NCBI GenBank assembly: GCA_037349105.1
Contig: JAYJMM010000041.1
Span: forward strand, 1,116,001-1,180,000
Reading direction: 5' to 3'
Length of the DNA: 64,000 nt
Source: Limnomonas spitsbergensis
Taxonomy: Eukaryota > Chlorophyta > Chlorophyceae > Chlamydomonadales
The position numbers were made by a program, and so were the translations under genes. The notes beneath the pieces were generated by a model. The model had not been told where the DNA came from, searched no databases, and saw only the letters and a program-made list of their open reading frames with translations. Below, one piece after another: positions 10,130 through 23,045 of the stretch (positions are counted from its first letter, which is position 1; each line of letters opens with the position of its first letter).

Positions 10130-12191
10130 ACAGCTGTTCTGGGGTAAGGGTGAGGATTGGGAGGGAGGAGGCAGCTGACTGGTCCACAGCTGTTCTGGGG
10201 TAAGGGTGAAGGGTGGGAGGGAGAAGGCAGCTGACTGATCCACAGCTGTTCTGGGGTAAGGGTGAGGGGTAGGAGGGAGGAGGCAGCTGACTGATCCACA
10301 GCTGTTCTGGGGTAAGGGTAAGGATTGGGAGGGAGGAGGCAGCTGACTGATCCACAGCTGTTCTGGGGTAAGGGTGGAGGGTGGGAGGGAGGAGGCAGCT
10401 GACTGATCCACAGCTGTTCTGGGGTAAGGGTGAAGGGTGGGAGGGAGGAGGCAGCTGACTGATCCACAGCTGTTCTGGGGTAAGGGTGAAGGGTGGGAGG
10501 GAGGAGGCAGCTCACTGATCCACAGCTGTTCTGGGGTAAGGGTGTGGATTGGGAGGGAGGAGGCAGCTGACTGGTCCACAGCTGTTCTGGGGTAAGGGTG
10601 GAGGGTGGGAGGGAGGAGGCAGCTGACTGATCCACAGCTGTTCTGGGGTAAGGGTGAGGGGTGGGAGGGAGGAGGCAGCTGACTGATCCACAGCTGTTCT
10701 GGGGTTAGGGTGAAGGGTGGGAGGGAGGAGGCAGCTGACTGGTGCACAGCTGTTCTGGGGTAAGGGTGAAGGGTGGGAGGGAGGAGGCAAGTTACTGATC
10801 CACAGCTGTTCTGGGGTAAGGGTGAGGGGTAGGAGGGAGGAGGCAGCTGACTGATCCACAGCTGTTCTGGGGTAAGGGTGAGGGGTGGGAGGGAGGAGGC
10901 AGCTGACTGATCCACAGCTGTTCTGGGGTAAGGGTGAAGGGTGGGAGGGAGGCTGCAGCTGACTGGTCCACAGATGTTCTGGGGTAATGGTGAAGGGTGG
11001 GAGGGAGGAGGCAGCTCACTGATCCACAGCTGTTCTGGGGTAAGGGTGGGGATTGGGAGGGAGGAGGCAGCTGACTGGTCCACAGCTGTTCTGGGGTAAG
11101 GGTGGGGGGTGGGAGGGAGGAGGCAGCTGACTGATCCACAGCTGTTCTGGGGTAAGGGTGAGGGGTGGGAGGGAGGAGGCAGCTGACTGGTCCACAGCTG
11201 TTCTGGGGTAAGGGTGAAGGGTGGGAGGGAGGAGGCAAGTTACTGATCCACAGCTGTTCTGGGGTAAGGGTGAGGGGTAGGAGGGAGGAGGCAGCTGACT
11301 GATCAACAGCTGTTCTGGGGTAAGGGTGAAGGGTGGGAGGGAGGTGGCAGCTGACTGGTCCACAGCTGTTCTGGGGTAAGGGTGAAGGGTGGGAGGGAGG
11401 GGGCAGCTGACTGGTCCACAGTTGTTCTGGGGTAAGGGTGAGGATTGGGAGGGAGGAGACAGCTGACTGGTCCACAGCTGTTCTGGGGTAAGGGTGGAGG
11501 GTGGGAGGGAGAAGGCAGTTGACTGATCCACAGCTGTTCTGGGGTAAGGGTGAGGGGTAGGAGGGAGGAGGCAGCTGACTGATCCACAGCTGTTCTGGGG
11601 TAAGGGTAAGGATTGGGAGGGAGGAGGCAGCTGACTGATCCACAGCTGTTCTGGGGTAAGGGTGGAGGGTGGGAGGGAGGAGGCAGCTGACTGATCCACA
11701 GCTGTTCTGGGGTAAGGGTGAAGGGTGGGAGGGAGGAGGCAGCTGACTGATCCACAGCTGTTCTGGGGTAAGGGTGAAGGGTGGGAGGGAGGAGGCAGCT
11801 GACTGGTCCAAAGCTGTTCTGGGGTTAGGGTGAAGGGTGGGAGGGAGGAGGCAGCTGACTGGTCCACAGCTGTTCTGGGGTAAGGGTGAAGGGTGGGAGG
11901 GAGGGGGCAGCTGACTGGTCCACAGCTGTTCTGGGGTAAGGGTGAGGATTGGGAGGGAGGAGGCAGCTGACTGGTCCACAGCTGTTCTGGGGTAAGGGTG
12001 GAGGGTGGGAGGGAGGAGGCAGGCTACTGATCCACAGCTGTTCTGGGGTAAGGGTGAGGGGTAGGAGGGAGGAGGCAGGTTACTGATCCACATCTGTTCT
12101 GGGGTAAGGGTGAGGGGTAGGAGGGAGGATGCAGCTGACTGATCCACAGCTGTTCTGGGGTTAGGGTGAAGGGTGGGAGGGAGGAGACAGG

Positions 12192-12804
12192 CTACTGATC
12201 CACAGCTGTTCTGGGGTAAGGGTGAGGGGTACGAGGGAGGAGGCAGGTTACTGATCCACAGCTGTTATGGGGTAAGGGTGAGGATTGGGAGGGAGGAGGC
12301 AGCTGACTGGTCCACAGCTGTTCTGGGGTAAGGGTGGAGGGTGGGAGGGAGGAGGCAGCTGACTGGTCCACAGATGTTCTGGGGTAAGGGTGAAGGGTGG
12401 GAGGGAGGAGGCAGCTCACTGATCCACAGCAGTTCTGGGGTAAGGGTGAGGATTGGGAGGGAGGAGGCAGCTGACTGGTCCACAGCTGTTCTGGGTGGGA
12501 GGGAGGAGGCAGGCTACTGATCCACAACTGTTCTGGGGTAAGGGTGAGGGGTAGGAGGGAGGAGGCAGCTGACTGGTCCACAACTGTTCTGGGTTAAGGG
12601 TGAGGGGTAGGAGGGAGGAGGCAGGTTACTGATCCACAGCTGTTCTGGGGTAATGGTAAGGGTGGGAGGGAGGAGGCAGCTCACTGATCCACAGCTGTTC
12701 TGGGGTAAGGGTGAGGATTGGGAGGGAGGAGGCAGCTGACTGGTCCACAGCTGTTCTGGGGTAAGGGTGGAGGGTGGGAGGGAGGAGGCAGCTGACTGAT
12801 CCAC
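12192..12804 (+). repeat. Module M2 copy 3
   Basis: Same order of variant monomers as copy 1, with the 42-bp and 55-bp members. It differs by CAACTG at about 12582 in place of CAGCTG, a change shared with the copies at 18581 and 29253. Confidence 0.9.
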
Positions 12805-13520
12805 GGCTGTTCTGGGGTAAGGGTGAGGGGTGGGAGGGAGGAGGCAGCTGACTGATCCACAGCTGTTCTGGGGTTAGGGTGAAGGGTGGGAGGGAGGAGG
12901 CAGCTGACTCGTGCACAGCTGTTCTGGGGTAAGGGTGAAGGGTGGGAGGGAGGAGGCAAGTTACTGATCCACAGCTGTTCTGGGGTAAGGGTGAGGGGTG
13001 GGAGGGAGGAGGCAGCTGACTGGTCCACAGCTGTTCTGGGGTAAGGGTGAAGGGTGGGAGGGAGGAGGCAAGTTACTGATCCACAGCTGTTCTGGGGTAA
13101 GGGTGAGGGGTAGGAGGGAGGAGGCAGCTGACTGATCAACAGCTGTTCTGGGGTTAGGGTGAAGGGTGGGAGGGAGGAGGCAGCTGACTGATCCACAGCT
13201 GTTCTGGGGTTAGGGTGAAGGGTGGGAGGGAGGAGGCAGCTGACTGGTGCACAGCTGTTCTGGGGTAAGGGTGAAGGGTGGGAGGGAGGAGGCAAGTTAC
13301 TGATCCACAGCTGTTCTGGGGTAAGGGTGAGGGGTAGGAGGGAGGAGGCAGCTGACCGATCCACAGCTGTTCTGGGGTAAGGGTGAGGGGTGGGAGGGAG
13401 GAGGCAGCTGACAGATCCACAGCTGTTCTGGGGTAAGGGTGAAGGGTGGGAGGGAGGCTGCAGCTGACTGGTCCACAGATGTTCTGGGGTAAGGGTGAAG
13501 GGTGGGAGGGAGGAGGCAGC

Positions 13521-15044
13521 TCACTGATCCACAGCTGTTCTGGGGTAAGGGTGGGGATTGGGAGGGAGGAGACAGCTGACTGGTCCACAGCTGTTCTGGG
13601 GTAAGGGTGGAGGGTGGGAGGGAGAAGGCAGCTGACTGATCCACAGCTGTTCTGGGGTAAGGGTGAGGGGTAGGAGGGAGGAGGCAGCTGACTGATCCAC
13701 AGCTGTTCTGGGGTAAGGGTAAGGATTGGGAGGGAGGAGGCAGCTGACTGATCCACAGCTGTTCTGGGGTAAGGGTGGAGGGTGGGAGGGAGGAGGCAGC
13801 TGACTGATCCACAGCTGTTCTGGGGTAAGGGTGAAGGGTGGGAGGGAGGAGGCAGCTGACTGATCCACAGCTGTTCTGGGGTAAGGGTGAAGGGTGGGAG
13901 GGAGGAGGCAGCTGACTGGTCCAAAGTTTTTCTGGGGTAAGGGTGAAGGGTGGGAGGGAGGAGGCAGCTGACTGGTCCACAGCTGTTCTGGGGTAAGGGT
14001 GAAGGGTGGGAGGGAGGGGGCAGCTGACTGGTCCACAGCTGTTCTGGGGTAAGGGTGAGGATTGGGAGGGAGGAGGCAGCTGACTAGTCCACAGCTGTTC
14101 TGGGGTAAGGGTGGAGGGTGGGAGGGAGGAGGCAGGCTACTGATCCACAGCTGTTCTGGGGTAAGGGTGAGGGGTAGGAGGGAGGAGGCAGGTTACTGAT
14201 CCACAGCTGTTCTGGGGTAAGGGTGAGGGGTAGGAGGGAGGATGCAGCTGACTGATCCACAGCTGTTCTGGGGTAAGGGTGAAGGGTGGGAGGGAGGAGG
14301 CAGGCTACTGATCCACAGCTGTTCTGGGGTAAGGGTGAGGGGTAGGAGGGAGGAGGCAGGTTACTGTTCCACAGCTGTTCTGGGGTAAGGGTGAAGGGTG
14401 GGAGGGAGGAGGCAGCTGACAGGTGCACAGCTGTTCTGGGGTAAGGGTGAAGGGTGGGAGGGAGGAGGCAGCTCACTGATCCACAGCTGTTCTGGGGTAA
14501 GGGTGAAGGGTGGGAGGGAGGAGGCAGCTCACTGATCCACAGCTGTTCTGGGGTAAGGGTGGGGATTGGGAGGGAGGAGACAGCTGACTGGTCCACAGCT
14601 GTTCTGGGGTAAGGGTGGAGGGTGGGAGGGAGAAGGCAGCTGACTGATCCACAGCTGTTCTGGGGTAAGGGTGAGGGGTAGGAGGGAGGAGGCAGCTGAC
14701 TGATCCACAGCTGTTCTGGGGTAAGGGTAAGGATTGGGAGGGAGGAGGCAGCTGACTGATCCACAGCTGTTCTGGGGTAAGGGTGGAGGGTGGGAGGGAG
14801 GAGGCAGCTGACTGATCCACAGCTGTTCTGGGGTAAGGGTGAAGGGTGGGAGGGAGGAGGCAGCTGACTGATCCACAGCTGTTCTGGGGTAAGGGTGAAG
14901 GGTGGGAGGGAGGAGGCAGCTGACTGGTCCAAAGTTTTTCTGGGGTAAGGGTGAAGGGTGGGAGGGAGGAGGCAGCTGACTGGTCCACAGCTGTTCTGGG
15001 GTAAGGGTGAAGGGTGGGAGGGAGGGGGCAGCTGACTGGTCCAC
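13521..15044 (+). repeat. Tandem 1,008-bp (18-monomer) duplication
   Basis: The segment around 13521-14036 recurs at 14529-15044 at an offset of exactly 1,008 = 18 x 56. The rare AAAGTTTTTCTGG variant marks both halves (13923 and 14931). The corresponding part of A3 (near 19910-20425, offset 6,389) has only one copy, so this is a gain in A2 or a loss in A3. Confidence 0.88.
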
Positions 15045-15502
15045 AGCTGTTCTGGGGTAAGGGTGAGGATTGGGAGGGAGGAGGCAGCTGACTAGTCCAC
15101 AGCTGTTCTGGGGTAAGGGTGGAGGGTGGGAGGGAGGAGGCAGGCTACTGATCCACAGCTGTTCTGGGGTAAGGGTGAGGGGTAGGAGGGAGGAGGCAGG
15201 TTACTGATCCACAGCTGTTCTGGGGTAAGGGTGAGGGGTAGGAGGGAGGATGCAGCTGACTGATCCACAGCTGTTCTGGGGTAAGGGTGAAGGGTGGGAG
15301 GGAGGAGGCAGGCTACTGATCCACAGCTGTTCTGGGGTAAGGGTGAGGGGTACGAGGGAGGAGGCAGGTTACTGTTCCACAGCTGTTCTGGGGTAAGGGT
15401 GAAGGGTGGGAGGGAGGAGGCAGCTGACAGGTGCACAGCTGTTCTGGGGTAAGGGTGAAGGGTGGGAGGGAGGAGGCAGCTCACTGATCCACAGCTGTTC
15501 TG

Positions 15503-16518
15503 AGATAAGGGGTAGGATGTGCAGCCTAGCACACGAGGGGGCAGGGTTCCAGAATATTCTTACGAGTTGTCCTGCCCAGTGGGCTGGAGGGTTTAGGACC
15601 CAGGGGTTGAGTGCAAGGCTGGAGGGTTTAGGACCTAGGGGTGAGTGCAAGGCTGGAGGACTCAGGATACAGGGTTGGTGGAAAGGCTGGATGGCTCAGG
15701 ACCTAGGAATTGAAAGGAAAGCTGGAGGGTTCAGGCAATGCAGGGTTTGCGAATTTTCTAAGGATACTGTACTGCCATGTGGGCCTCATGTACATCTTAA
15801 TACATGGATGGTACAAGGCAGGTACAGCAAGCAATGCCCAGGTTGACTCACAACTCCTACTCCTACAGATTTTATCTTTGGTATGGGTGCTTTGATTAAA
15901 GTGTGCAAGACACAATATACGAAAGCTACGAAGTGACGGATGCAAGGTGGTGTGGAGAAAGGCGATGTGTCTGGCCATGAACTGGGACAGGTGATGGGGG
16001 GAGAGGGGATGTGTCTGGCCATGAGCTGGGACAGGTGATGGGGGGAGAGGGGATGTGTCTGGCCATGAGCTGGGACAGGTGATGGGGGCAGGGCATTGAT
16101 GTGCATTTATTTGGTGCATTTATTTGGTGCTTACTGGCGGGAACGTGGACTTGAGCTTGCAAGATGATAGGCCTCTTGGTTGGAGACTTGGGATGTTGGT
16201 TGATCTTCTGAAAATAGGGAAGAAAGGTACAGTAAGTAGGTGGAGAGCTGGCCAGATGTGGAGTGAAAGGATATGAAGCAGCTGACCAAAATGCCAAAAA
16301 TGTAAATGGCCCTGGGCTGGCAGGTGCAGAGGTGAGGAGGGTAAGGGTGAGGGTTGGGAGGGAGGATGCAGCTGACTGATCCATACCTGTTCTGGCTGGG
16401 ACAGGTGGTGGGGGAAGAGGGGATGTGTCTGGCCATGAGCTGGTGCAGGTGGTGGGGGGAGAGGGGATGTGTCTGGCCATGGGCTGGGACAGGTGATGGG
16501 GGGAGAGGGGACGTGTCT
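15503..16518 (+). repeat. Inter-array spacer S2 (1,016 bp)
   Basis: Same structure as S1 at an offset of 6,389 bp. It shares the 34-bp second minisatellite unit with S1 but has the common GGATACAGGG and GCTTACTGGC bases. Internal landmarks: acceptor-like AG near 15868, first 44-bp block from about 15964, fossil monomer about 16340-16395, second 44-bp block to 16518. Confidence 0.93.
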
Positions 16519-18580
16519 ACAGCTGTTCTGGGGTAAGGGTGAGGATTGGGAGGGAGGAGGCAGCTGACTGGTCCACAGCTGTTCTGGGGTAAGGGTGAAG
16601 GGTGGGAGGGAGAAGGCAGCTGACTGATCCACAGCTGTTCTGGGGTAAGGGTGAGGGGTAGGAGGGAGGAGGCAGCTGACTGATCCACAGCTGTTCTGGG
16701 GTAAGGGTAAGGATTGGGAGGGAGGAGGCAGCTGACTGATCCACAGCTGTTCTGGGGTAAGGGTGGAGGGTGGGAGGGAGGAGGCAGCTGACTGATCCAC
16801 AGCTGTTCTGGGGTAAGGGTGAAGGGTGGGAGGGAGGAGGCAGCTGACTGATCCACAGCTGTTCTGGGGTAAGGGTGAAGGGTGGGAGGGAGGAGGCAGC
16901 TCACTGATCCACAGCTGTTCTGGGGTAAGGGTGTGGATTGGGAGGGAGGAGGCAGCTGACTGGTCCACAGCTGTTCTGGGGTAAGGGTGGAGGGTGGGAG
17001 GGAGGAGGCAGCTGACTGATCCACAGCTGTTCTGGGGTAAGGGTGAGGGGTGGGAGGGAGGAGGCAGCTGACTGATCCACAGCTGTTCTGGGGTTAGGGT
17101 GAAGGGTGGGAGGGAGGAGGCAGCTGACTGGTGCACAGCTGTTCTGGGGTAAGGGTGAAGGGTGGGAGGGAGGAGGCAAGTTACTGATCCACAGCTGTTC
17201 TGGGGTAAGGGTGAGGGGTAGGAGGGAGGAGGCAGCTGACTGATCCACAGCTGTTCTGGGGTAAGGGTGAGGGGTGGGAGGGAGGAGGCAGCTGACTGAT
17301 CCACAGCTGTTCTGGGGTAAGGGTGAAGGGTGGGAGGGAGGCTGCAGCTGACTGGTCCACAGATGTTCTGGGGTAAGGGTGAAGGGTGGGAGGGAGGAGG
17401 CAGCTCACTGATCCACAGCTGTTCTGGGGTAAGGGTGGGGATTGGGAGGGAGGAGGCAGCTGACTGGTCCACAGCTGTTCTGGGGTAAGGGTGGAGGGTG
17501 GGAGGGAGGAGGCAGCTGACTGATCCACAGCTGTTCTGGGGTAAGGGTGAGGGGTGGGAGGGAGGAGGCAGCTGACTGGTCCACAGCTGTTCTGGGGTAA
17601 GGGTGAAGGGTGGGAGGGAGGAGGCAAGTTACTGATCCACAGCTGTTCTGGGGTAAGGGTGAGGGGTAGGAGGGAGGAGGCAGCTGACTGATCAACAGCT
17701 GTTCTGGGGTAAGGGTGAAGGGTGGGAGGGAGGTGGCAGCTGACTGGTCCACAGCTGTTCTGGGGTAAGGGTGAAGGGTGGGAGGGAGGTGGCAGCTGAC
17801 TGGTCCACAGTTGTTCTGGGGTAAGGGTGAGGATTGGGAGGGAGGAGACAGCTGACTGGTCCACAGCTGTTCTGGGGTAAGGGTGGAGGGTGGGAGGGAG
17901 AAGGCAGTTGACTGATCCACAGCTGTTCTGGGGTAAGGGTGAGGGGTAGGAGGGAGGAGGCAGCTGACTGATCCACAGCTGTTCTGGGGTAAGGGTAAGG
18001 ATTGGGAGGGAGGAGGCAGCTGACTGATCCACAGCTGTTCTGGGGTAAGGGTGGAGGGTGGGAGGGAGGAGGCAGCTGACTGATCCACAGCTGTTCTGGG
18101 GTAAGGGTGAAGGGTGGGAGGGAGGAGGCAGCTGACTGATCCACAGCTGTTCTGGGGTAAGGGTGAAGGGTGGGAGGGAGGAGGCAGCTGACTGGTCCAA
18201 AGCTGTTCTGGGGTTAGGGTGAAGGGTGGGAGGGAGGAGGCAGCTGACTGGTCCACAGCTGTTCTGGGGTAAGGGTGAAGGGTGGGAGGGAGGGGGCAGC
18301 TGACTGGTCCACAGCTGTTCTGGGGTAAGGGTGAGGATTGGGAGGGAGGAGGCAGCTGACTGGTCCACAGCTGTTCTGGGGTAAGGGTGGAGGGTGGGAG
18401 GGAGGAGGCAGGCTACTGATCCACAGCTGTTCTGGGGTAAGGGTGAGGGGTAGGAGGGAGGAGGCAGGTTACTGATCCACATCTGTTCTGGGGTAAGGGT
18501 GAGGGGTAGGAGGGAGGATGCAGCTGACTGATCCACAGCTGTTCTGGGGTTAGGGTGAAGGGTGGGAGGGAGGAGACAGG

Positions 18581-19193
18581 CTACTGATCCACAGCTGTTC
18601 TGGGGTAAGGGTGAGGGGTACGAGGGAGGAGGCAGGTTACTGATCCACAGCTGTTATGGGGTAAGGGTGAGGATTGGGAGGGAGGAGGCAGCTGACTGGT
18701 CCACAGCTGTTCTGGGGTAAGGGTGGAGGGTGGGAGGGAGGAGGCAGCTGACTGGTCCACAGATGTTCTGGGGTAAGGGTGAAGGGTGGGAGGGAGGAGG
18801 CAGCTCACTGATCCACAGCAGTTCTGGGGTAAGGGTGAGGATTGGGAGGGAGGAGGCAGCTGACTGGTCCACAGCTGTTCTGGGTGGGAGGGAGGAGGCA
18901 GGCTACTGATCCACAACTGTTCTGGGGTAAGGGTGAGGGGTAGGAGGGAGGAGGCAGCTGACTGGTCCACAACTGTTCTGGGTTAAGGGTGAGGGGTAGG
19001 AGGGAGGAGGCAGGTTACTGATCCACAGCTGTTCTGGGGTAATGGTAAGGGTGGGAGGGAGGAGGCAGCTCACTGATCCACAGCTGTTCTGGGGTAAGGG
19101 TGAGGATTGGGAGGGAGGAGGCAGCTGACTGGTCCACAGCTGTTCTGGGGTAAGGGTGGAGGGTGGGAGGGAGGAGGCAGCTGACTGATCCAC
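18581..19193 (+). repeat. Module M2 copy 4
   Basis: Copy of 12192-12804 at an offset of 6,389 bp, with the same CAACTG change and the same short monomers. Confidence 0.9.
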
Positions 19194-22100
19194 GGCTGTT
19201 CTGGGGTAAGGGTGAGGGGTGGGAGGGAGGAGGCAGCTGACTGATCCACAGCTGTTCTGGGGTTAGGGTGAAGGGTGGGAGGGAGGAGGCAGCTGACTCG
19301 TGCACAGCTGTTCTGGGGTAAGGGTGAAGGGTGGGAGGGAGGAGGCAAGTTACTGATCCACAGCTGTTCTGGGGTAAGGGTGAGGGGTAGGAGGGAGGAG
19401 GCAGCTGACTGGTCCACAGCTGTTCTGGGGTAAGGGTGAAGGGTGGGAGGGAGGAGGCAAGTTACTGATCCACAGCTGTTCTGGGGTAAGGGTGAGGGGT
19501 AGGAGGGAGGAGGCAGCTGACTGATCAACAGCTGTTCTGGGGTTAGGGTGAAGGGTGGGAGGGAGGAGGCAGCTGACTGATCCACAGCTGTTCTGGGGTT
19601 AGGGTGAAGGGTGGGAGGGAGGAGGCAGCTGACTGGTGCACAGCTGTTCTGGGGTAAGGGTGAAGGGTGGGAGGGAGGAGGCAAGTTACTGATCCACAGC
19701 TGTTCTGGGGTAAGGGTGAGGGGTAGGAGGGAGGAGGCAGCTGACCGATCCACAGCTGTTCTGGGGTAAGGGTGAGGGGTGGGAGGGAGGAGGCAGCTGA
19801 CAGATCCACAGCTGTTCTGGGGTAAGGGTGAAGGGTGGGAGGGAGGCTGCAGCTGACTGGTCCACAGATGTTCTGGGGTAAGGGTGAAGGGTGGGAGGGA
19901 GGAGGCAGCTCACTGATCCACAGCTGTTCTGGGGTAAGGGTGGGGATTGGGAGGGAGGAGACAGCTGACTGGTCCACAGCTGTTCTGGGGTAAGGGTGGA
20001 GGGTGGGAGGGAGAAGGCAGCTGACTGATCCACAGCTGTTCTGGGGTAAGGGTGAGGGGTAGGAGGGAGGAGGCAGCTGACTGATCCACAGCTGTTCTGG
20101 GGTAAGGGTAAGGATTGGGAGGGAGGAGGCAGCTGACTGATCCACAGCTGTTCTGGGGTAAGGGTGGAGGGTGGGAGGGAGGAGGCAGCTGACTGATCCA
20201 CAGCTGTTCTGGGGTAAGGGTGAAGGGTGGGAGGGAGGAGGCAGCTGACTGATCCACAGCTGTTCTGGGGTAAGGGTGAAGGGTGGGAGGGAGGAGGCAG
20301 CTGACTGGTCCAAAGTTTTTCTGGGGTAAGGGTGAAGGGTGGGAGGGAGGAGGCAGCTGACTGGTCCACAGCTGTTCTGGGGTAAGGGTGAAGGGTGGGA
20401 GGGAGGGGGCAGCTGACTGGTCCACAGCTGTTCTGGGGTAAGGGTGAGGATTGGGAGGGAGGAGGCAGCTGACTAGTCCACAGCTGTTCTGGGGTAAGGG
20501 TGGAGGGTGGGAGGGAGGAGGCAGGCTACTGATCCACAGCTGTTCTGGGGTAAGGGTGAGGGGTAGGAGGGAGGAGGCAGGTTACTGATCCACAGCTGTT
20601 CTGGGGTAAGGGTGAGGGGTAGGAGGGAGGATGCAGCTGACTGATCCACAGCTGTTCTGGGGTAAGGGTGAAGGGTGGGAGGGAGGAGGCAGGCTACTGA
20701 TCCACAGCTGTTCTGGGGTAAGGGTGAGGGGTACGAGGGAGGAGGCAGGTTACTGTTCCACAGCTGTTCTGGGGTAAGGGTGAAGGGTGGGAGGGAGGAG
20801 GCAGCTGACAGGTGCACAGCTGTTCTGGGGTTAGGGTGGAGGGTGGGAGGGAGAAGGCAGCTGACTGATCCACAGCTGTTCTGGGGTAAGGGTGAGGGGT
20901 GGGAGGGAGGAGGCAGGCTACTGATCCACAGCTGTTCTGGGGTAAGGGTGGGGATTGGGAGGGAGGAGGCAGCTGACTGGTCCACAGCTGTTCTGGGGTA
21001 AGGGTGAAGGGTGGGAGGGAGGGGGCAGCTGACTGGTCCACAGCTGTTCTGGGGTAAGGGTGAGGATTGGGAGGGAGGAGACAGCTGACTGGTCCACAGC
21101 TGTTCTGGGGTAAGGGTGGAGGGTGGGAGGGAGAAGGCAGCTGACTGATCCACAGCTGTTCTGGGGTAAGGGTGAGGGGTGGGAGGGAGGAGGCAGCTGA
21201 CTGATCCACAGCTGTTCTGGGGTAAGGGTGAGGGGTGGGAGGGAGGAGGCAGCTGACTAATCCACAGCTGTTCTGGGGTAAGGGTGAAGGGTGGGAGGGA
21301 GGCTGCAGCTGACTGGTCCACATATGTTCTGGGGTAAGGGTGAAGGGTGGGAGGGAGGAGGCAGCTCACTGATCCACAGCTGTTCTGGGGTAAGGGTGGG
21401 GATTGGGAGGGAGGAGGCAGCTGACTGGTCCACAGCTGTTCTGGGGTAAGGGTGGAGGGTGGGAGGGAGGAGGCAGCTGACTGATCCACAGCTGTTCTGG
21501 GGTAAGGGTGAGGGGTGGGAGGGAGGAGGCAGCTGACTGATCCACAGCTGTTCTGGGGTTAGGGTGAAGGGTGGGAGGGAGGAGGCAGCTGACTGGTGCA
21601 CAGCTGTTCTGGGGTAAGGGTGAAGGGTGGGAGGGAGGAGGCAAGTTACTGATCCACAGCTGTTCTGGGGTAAGGGTGAGGGGTAGGAGGGAGGAGGCAG
21701 CTGACCGATCCACAGCTGTTCTGGGGTAAGGGTGAGGGGTGGGAGGGAGGAGGCAGCTGACAGATCCACAGCTGTTCTGGGGTAAGGGTGAAGGGTGGGA
21801 GGGAGGCTGCAGCTGACTGGTCCACAGATGTTCTGGGGTAAGGGTGAAGGGTGGGAGGGAGGAGGCAGCTCACTGATCCACAGCTGTTCTGGGGTAAGGG
21901 TGGGGATTGGGAGGGAGGAGGCAGCTGACTGGTCCACAGCTGTTCTGGGGTAAGGGTGGAGGGTGGGAGGGAGGAGGCAGCTGACTGATCCACAGCTGTT
22001 CTGGGGTAAGGGTGAGGGGTGGGAGGGAGGAGGCAGCTGACTGGTCCACAGCTGTTCTGGGGTAAGGGTGAAGGGTGGGAGGGAGGAGGCAAGTTACTGA

Positions 22101-23045
22101 TCCACAGCTGTTCTGGGGTAAGGGTGAGGGGTAGGAGGGAGGAGGCAGCTGACTGATCAACAGCTGTTCTGGGGTTAGGGTGAAGGGTGGGAGGGAGGAG
22201 GCAGCTGACTGGTCCACAGCTGTTCTGGGGTAAGGGTGAAGGGTGGGAGGGAGGGGGCAGCTTACTGGTCCACAGCTGTTCTGGGGTAAGGGTGAGGATT
22301 GGGAGGGAGGAGACAGCTGACTGGTCCACAGCTGTTCTGGGGTAAGGGTGGAGGGTGGGAGGGAGAAGGCAGTTGACTGATCCACAGCTGTTCTGGGGTA
22401 AGGGTGAGGGGTAGGAGGGAGGAGGCAGCTGACTGATCCACAGCTGTTCTGGGGTAAGGGTAAGGATTGGGAGGGAGGAGGCAGCTGACTGATCCACAGC
22501 TGTTCTGGGGTAAGGGTGGAGGGTGGGAGGGAGGAGGCAGCTGACTGATCCACAGCTGTTCTGGGGTAAGGGTGAAGGGTGGGAGGGAGGAGGCAGCTGA
22601 CTGATCCACAGCTGTTCTGGGGTAAGGGTGAAGGGTGGGAGGGAGGAGGCAGCTGACTGGTCCAAAGCTGTTCTGGGGTTAGGGTGAAGGGTGGGAGGGA
22701 GGAGGCAGCTGACTGGTCCACAGCTGTTCTGGGGTAAGGGTGAAGGGTGGGAGGGAGGGGGCAGCTGACTGGTCCACAGCTGTTCTGGGGTAAGGGTGAG
22801 GATTGGGAGGGAGGAGGCAGCTGACTAGTCCACAGCTGTTCTGGGGTAAGGGTGGAGGGTGGGAGGGAGGAGGCATGCTACTGATCCACAGCTGTTCTGG
22901 GGTAAGGGTGAGGGGTAGGAGGGAGGAGGCAGGTTACTGATCCACAGCTGTTCTGGGGTAAGGGTGAGGGGTAGGAGGGAGGATGCAGCTGACTGATCCA
23001 CAGCTGTTCTGGGGTAAGGGTGAAGGGTGGGAGGGAGGAGGCAGG

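Larger units (their letters stand above)
10130..15502 (+). repeat. 56-bp satellite array A2 (about 96 monomers)
   Basis: The array enters at monomer position 19 (ACAGCTGTTCTG) and leaves at position 30, giving 12 bp more than a whole number of units. The length equals 94 x 56 + 42 + 55 + 12. It has one M2 module. Two blocks starting near 13.3 kb and 14.3 kb are an 18-monomer duplication. Unlike the other arrays it does not end in an M3 module; its last kilobase is instead the GACTAGTCC/GTACGAGG/TACTGTTCC/CAGGTGCAC series. Confidence 0.96.
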
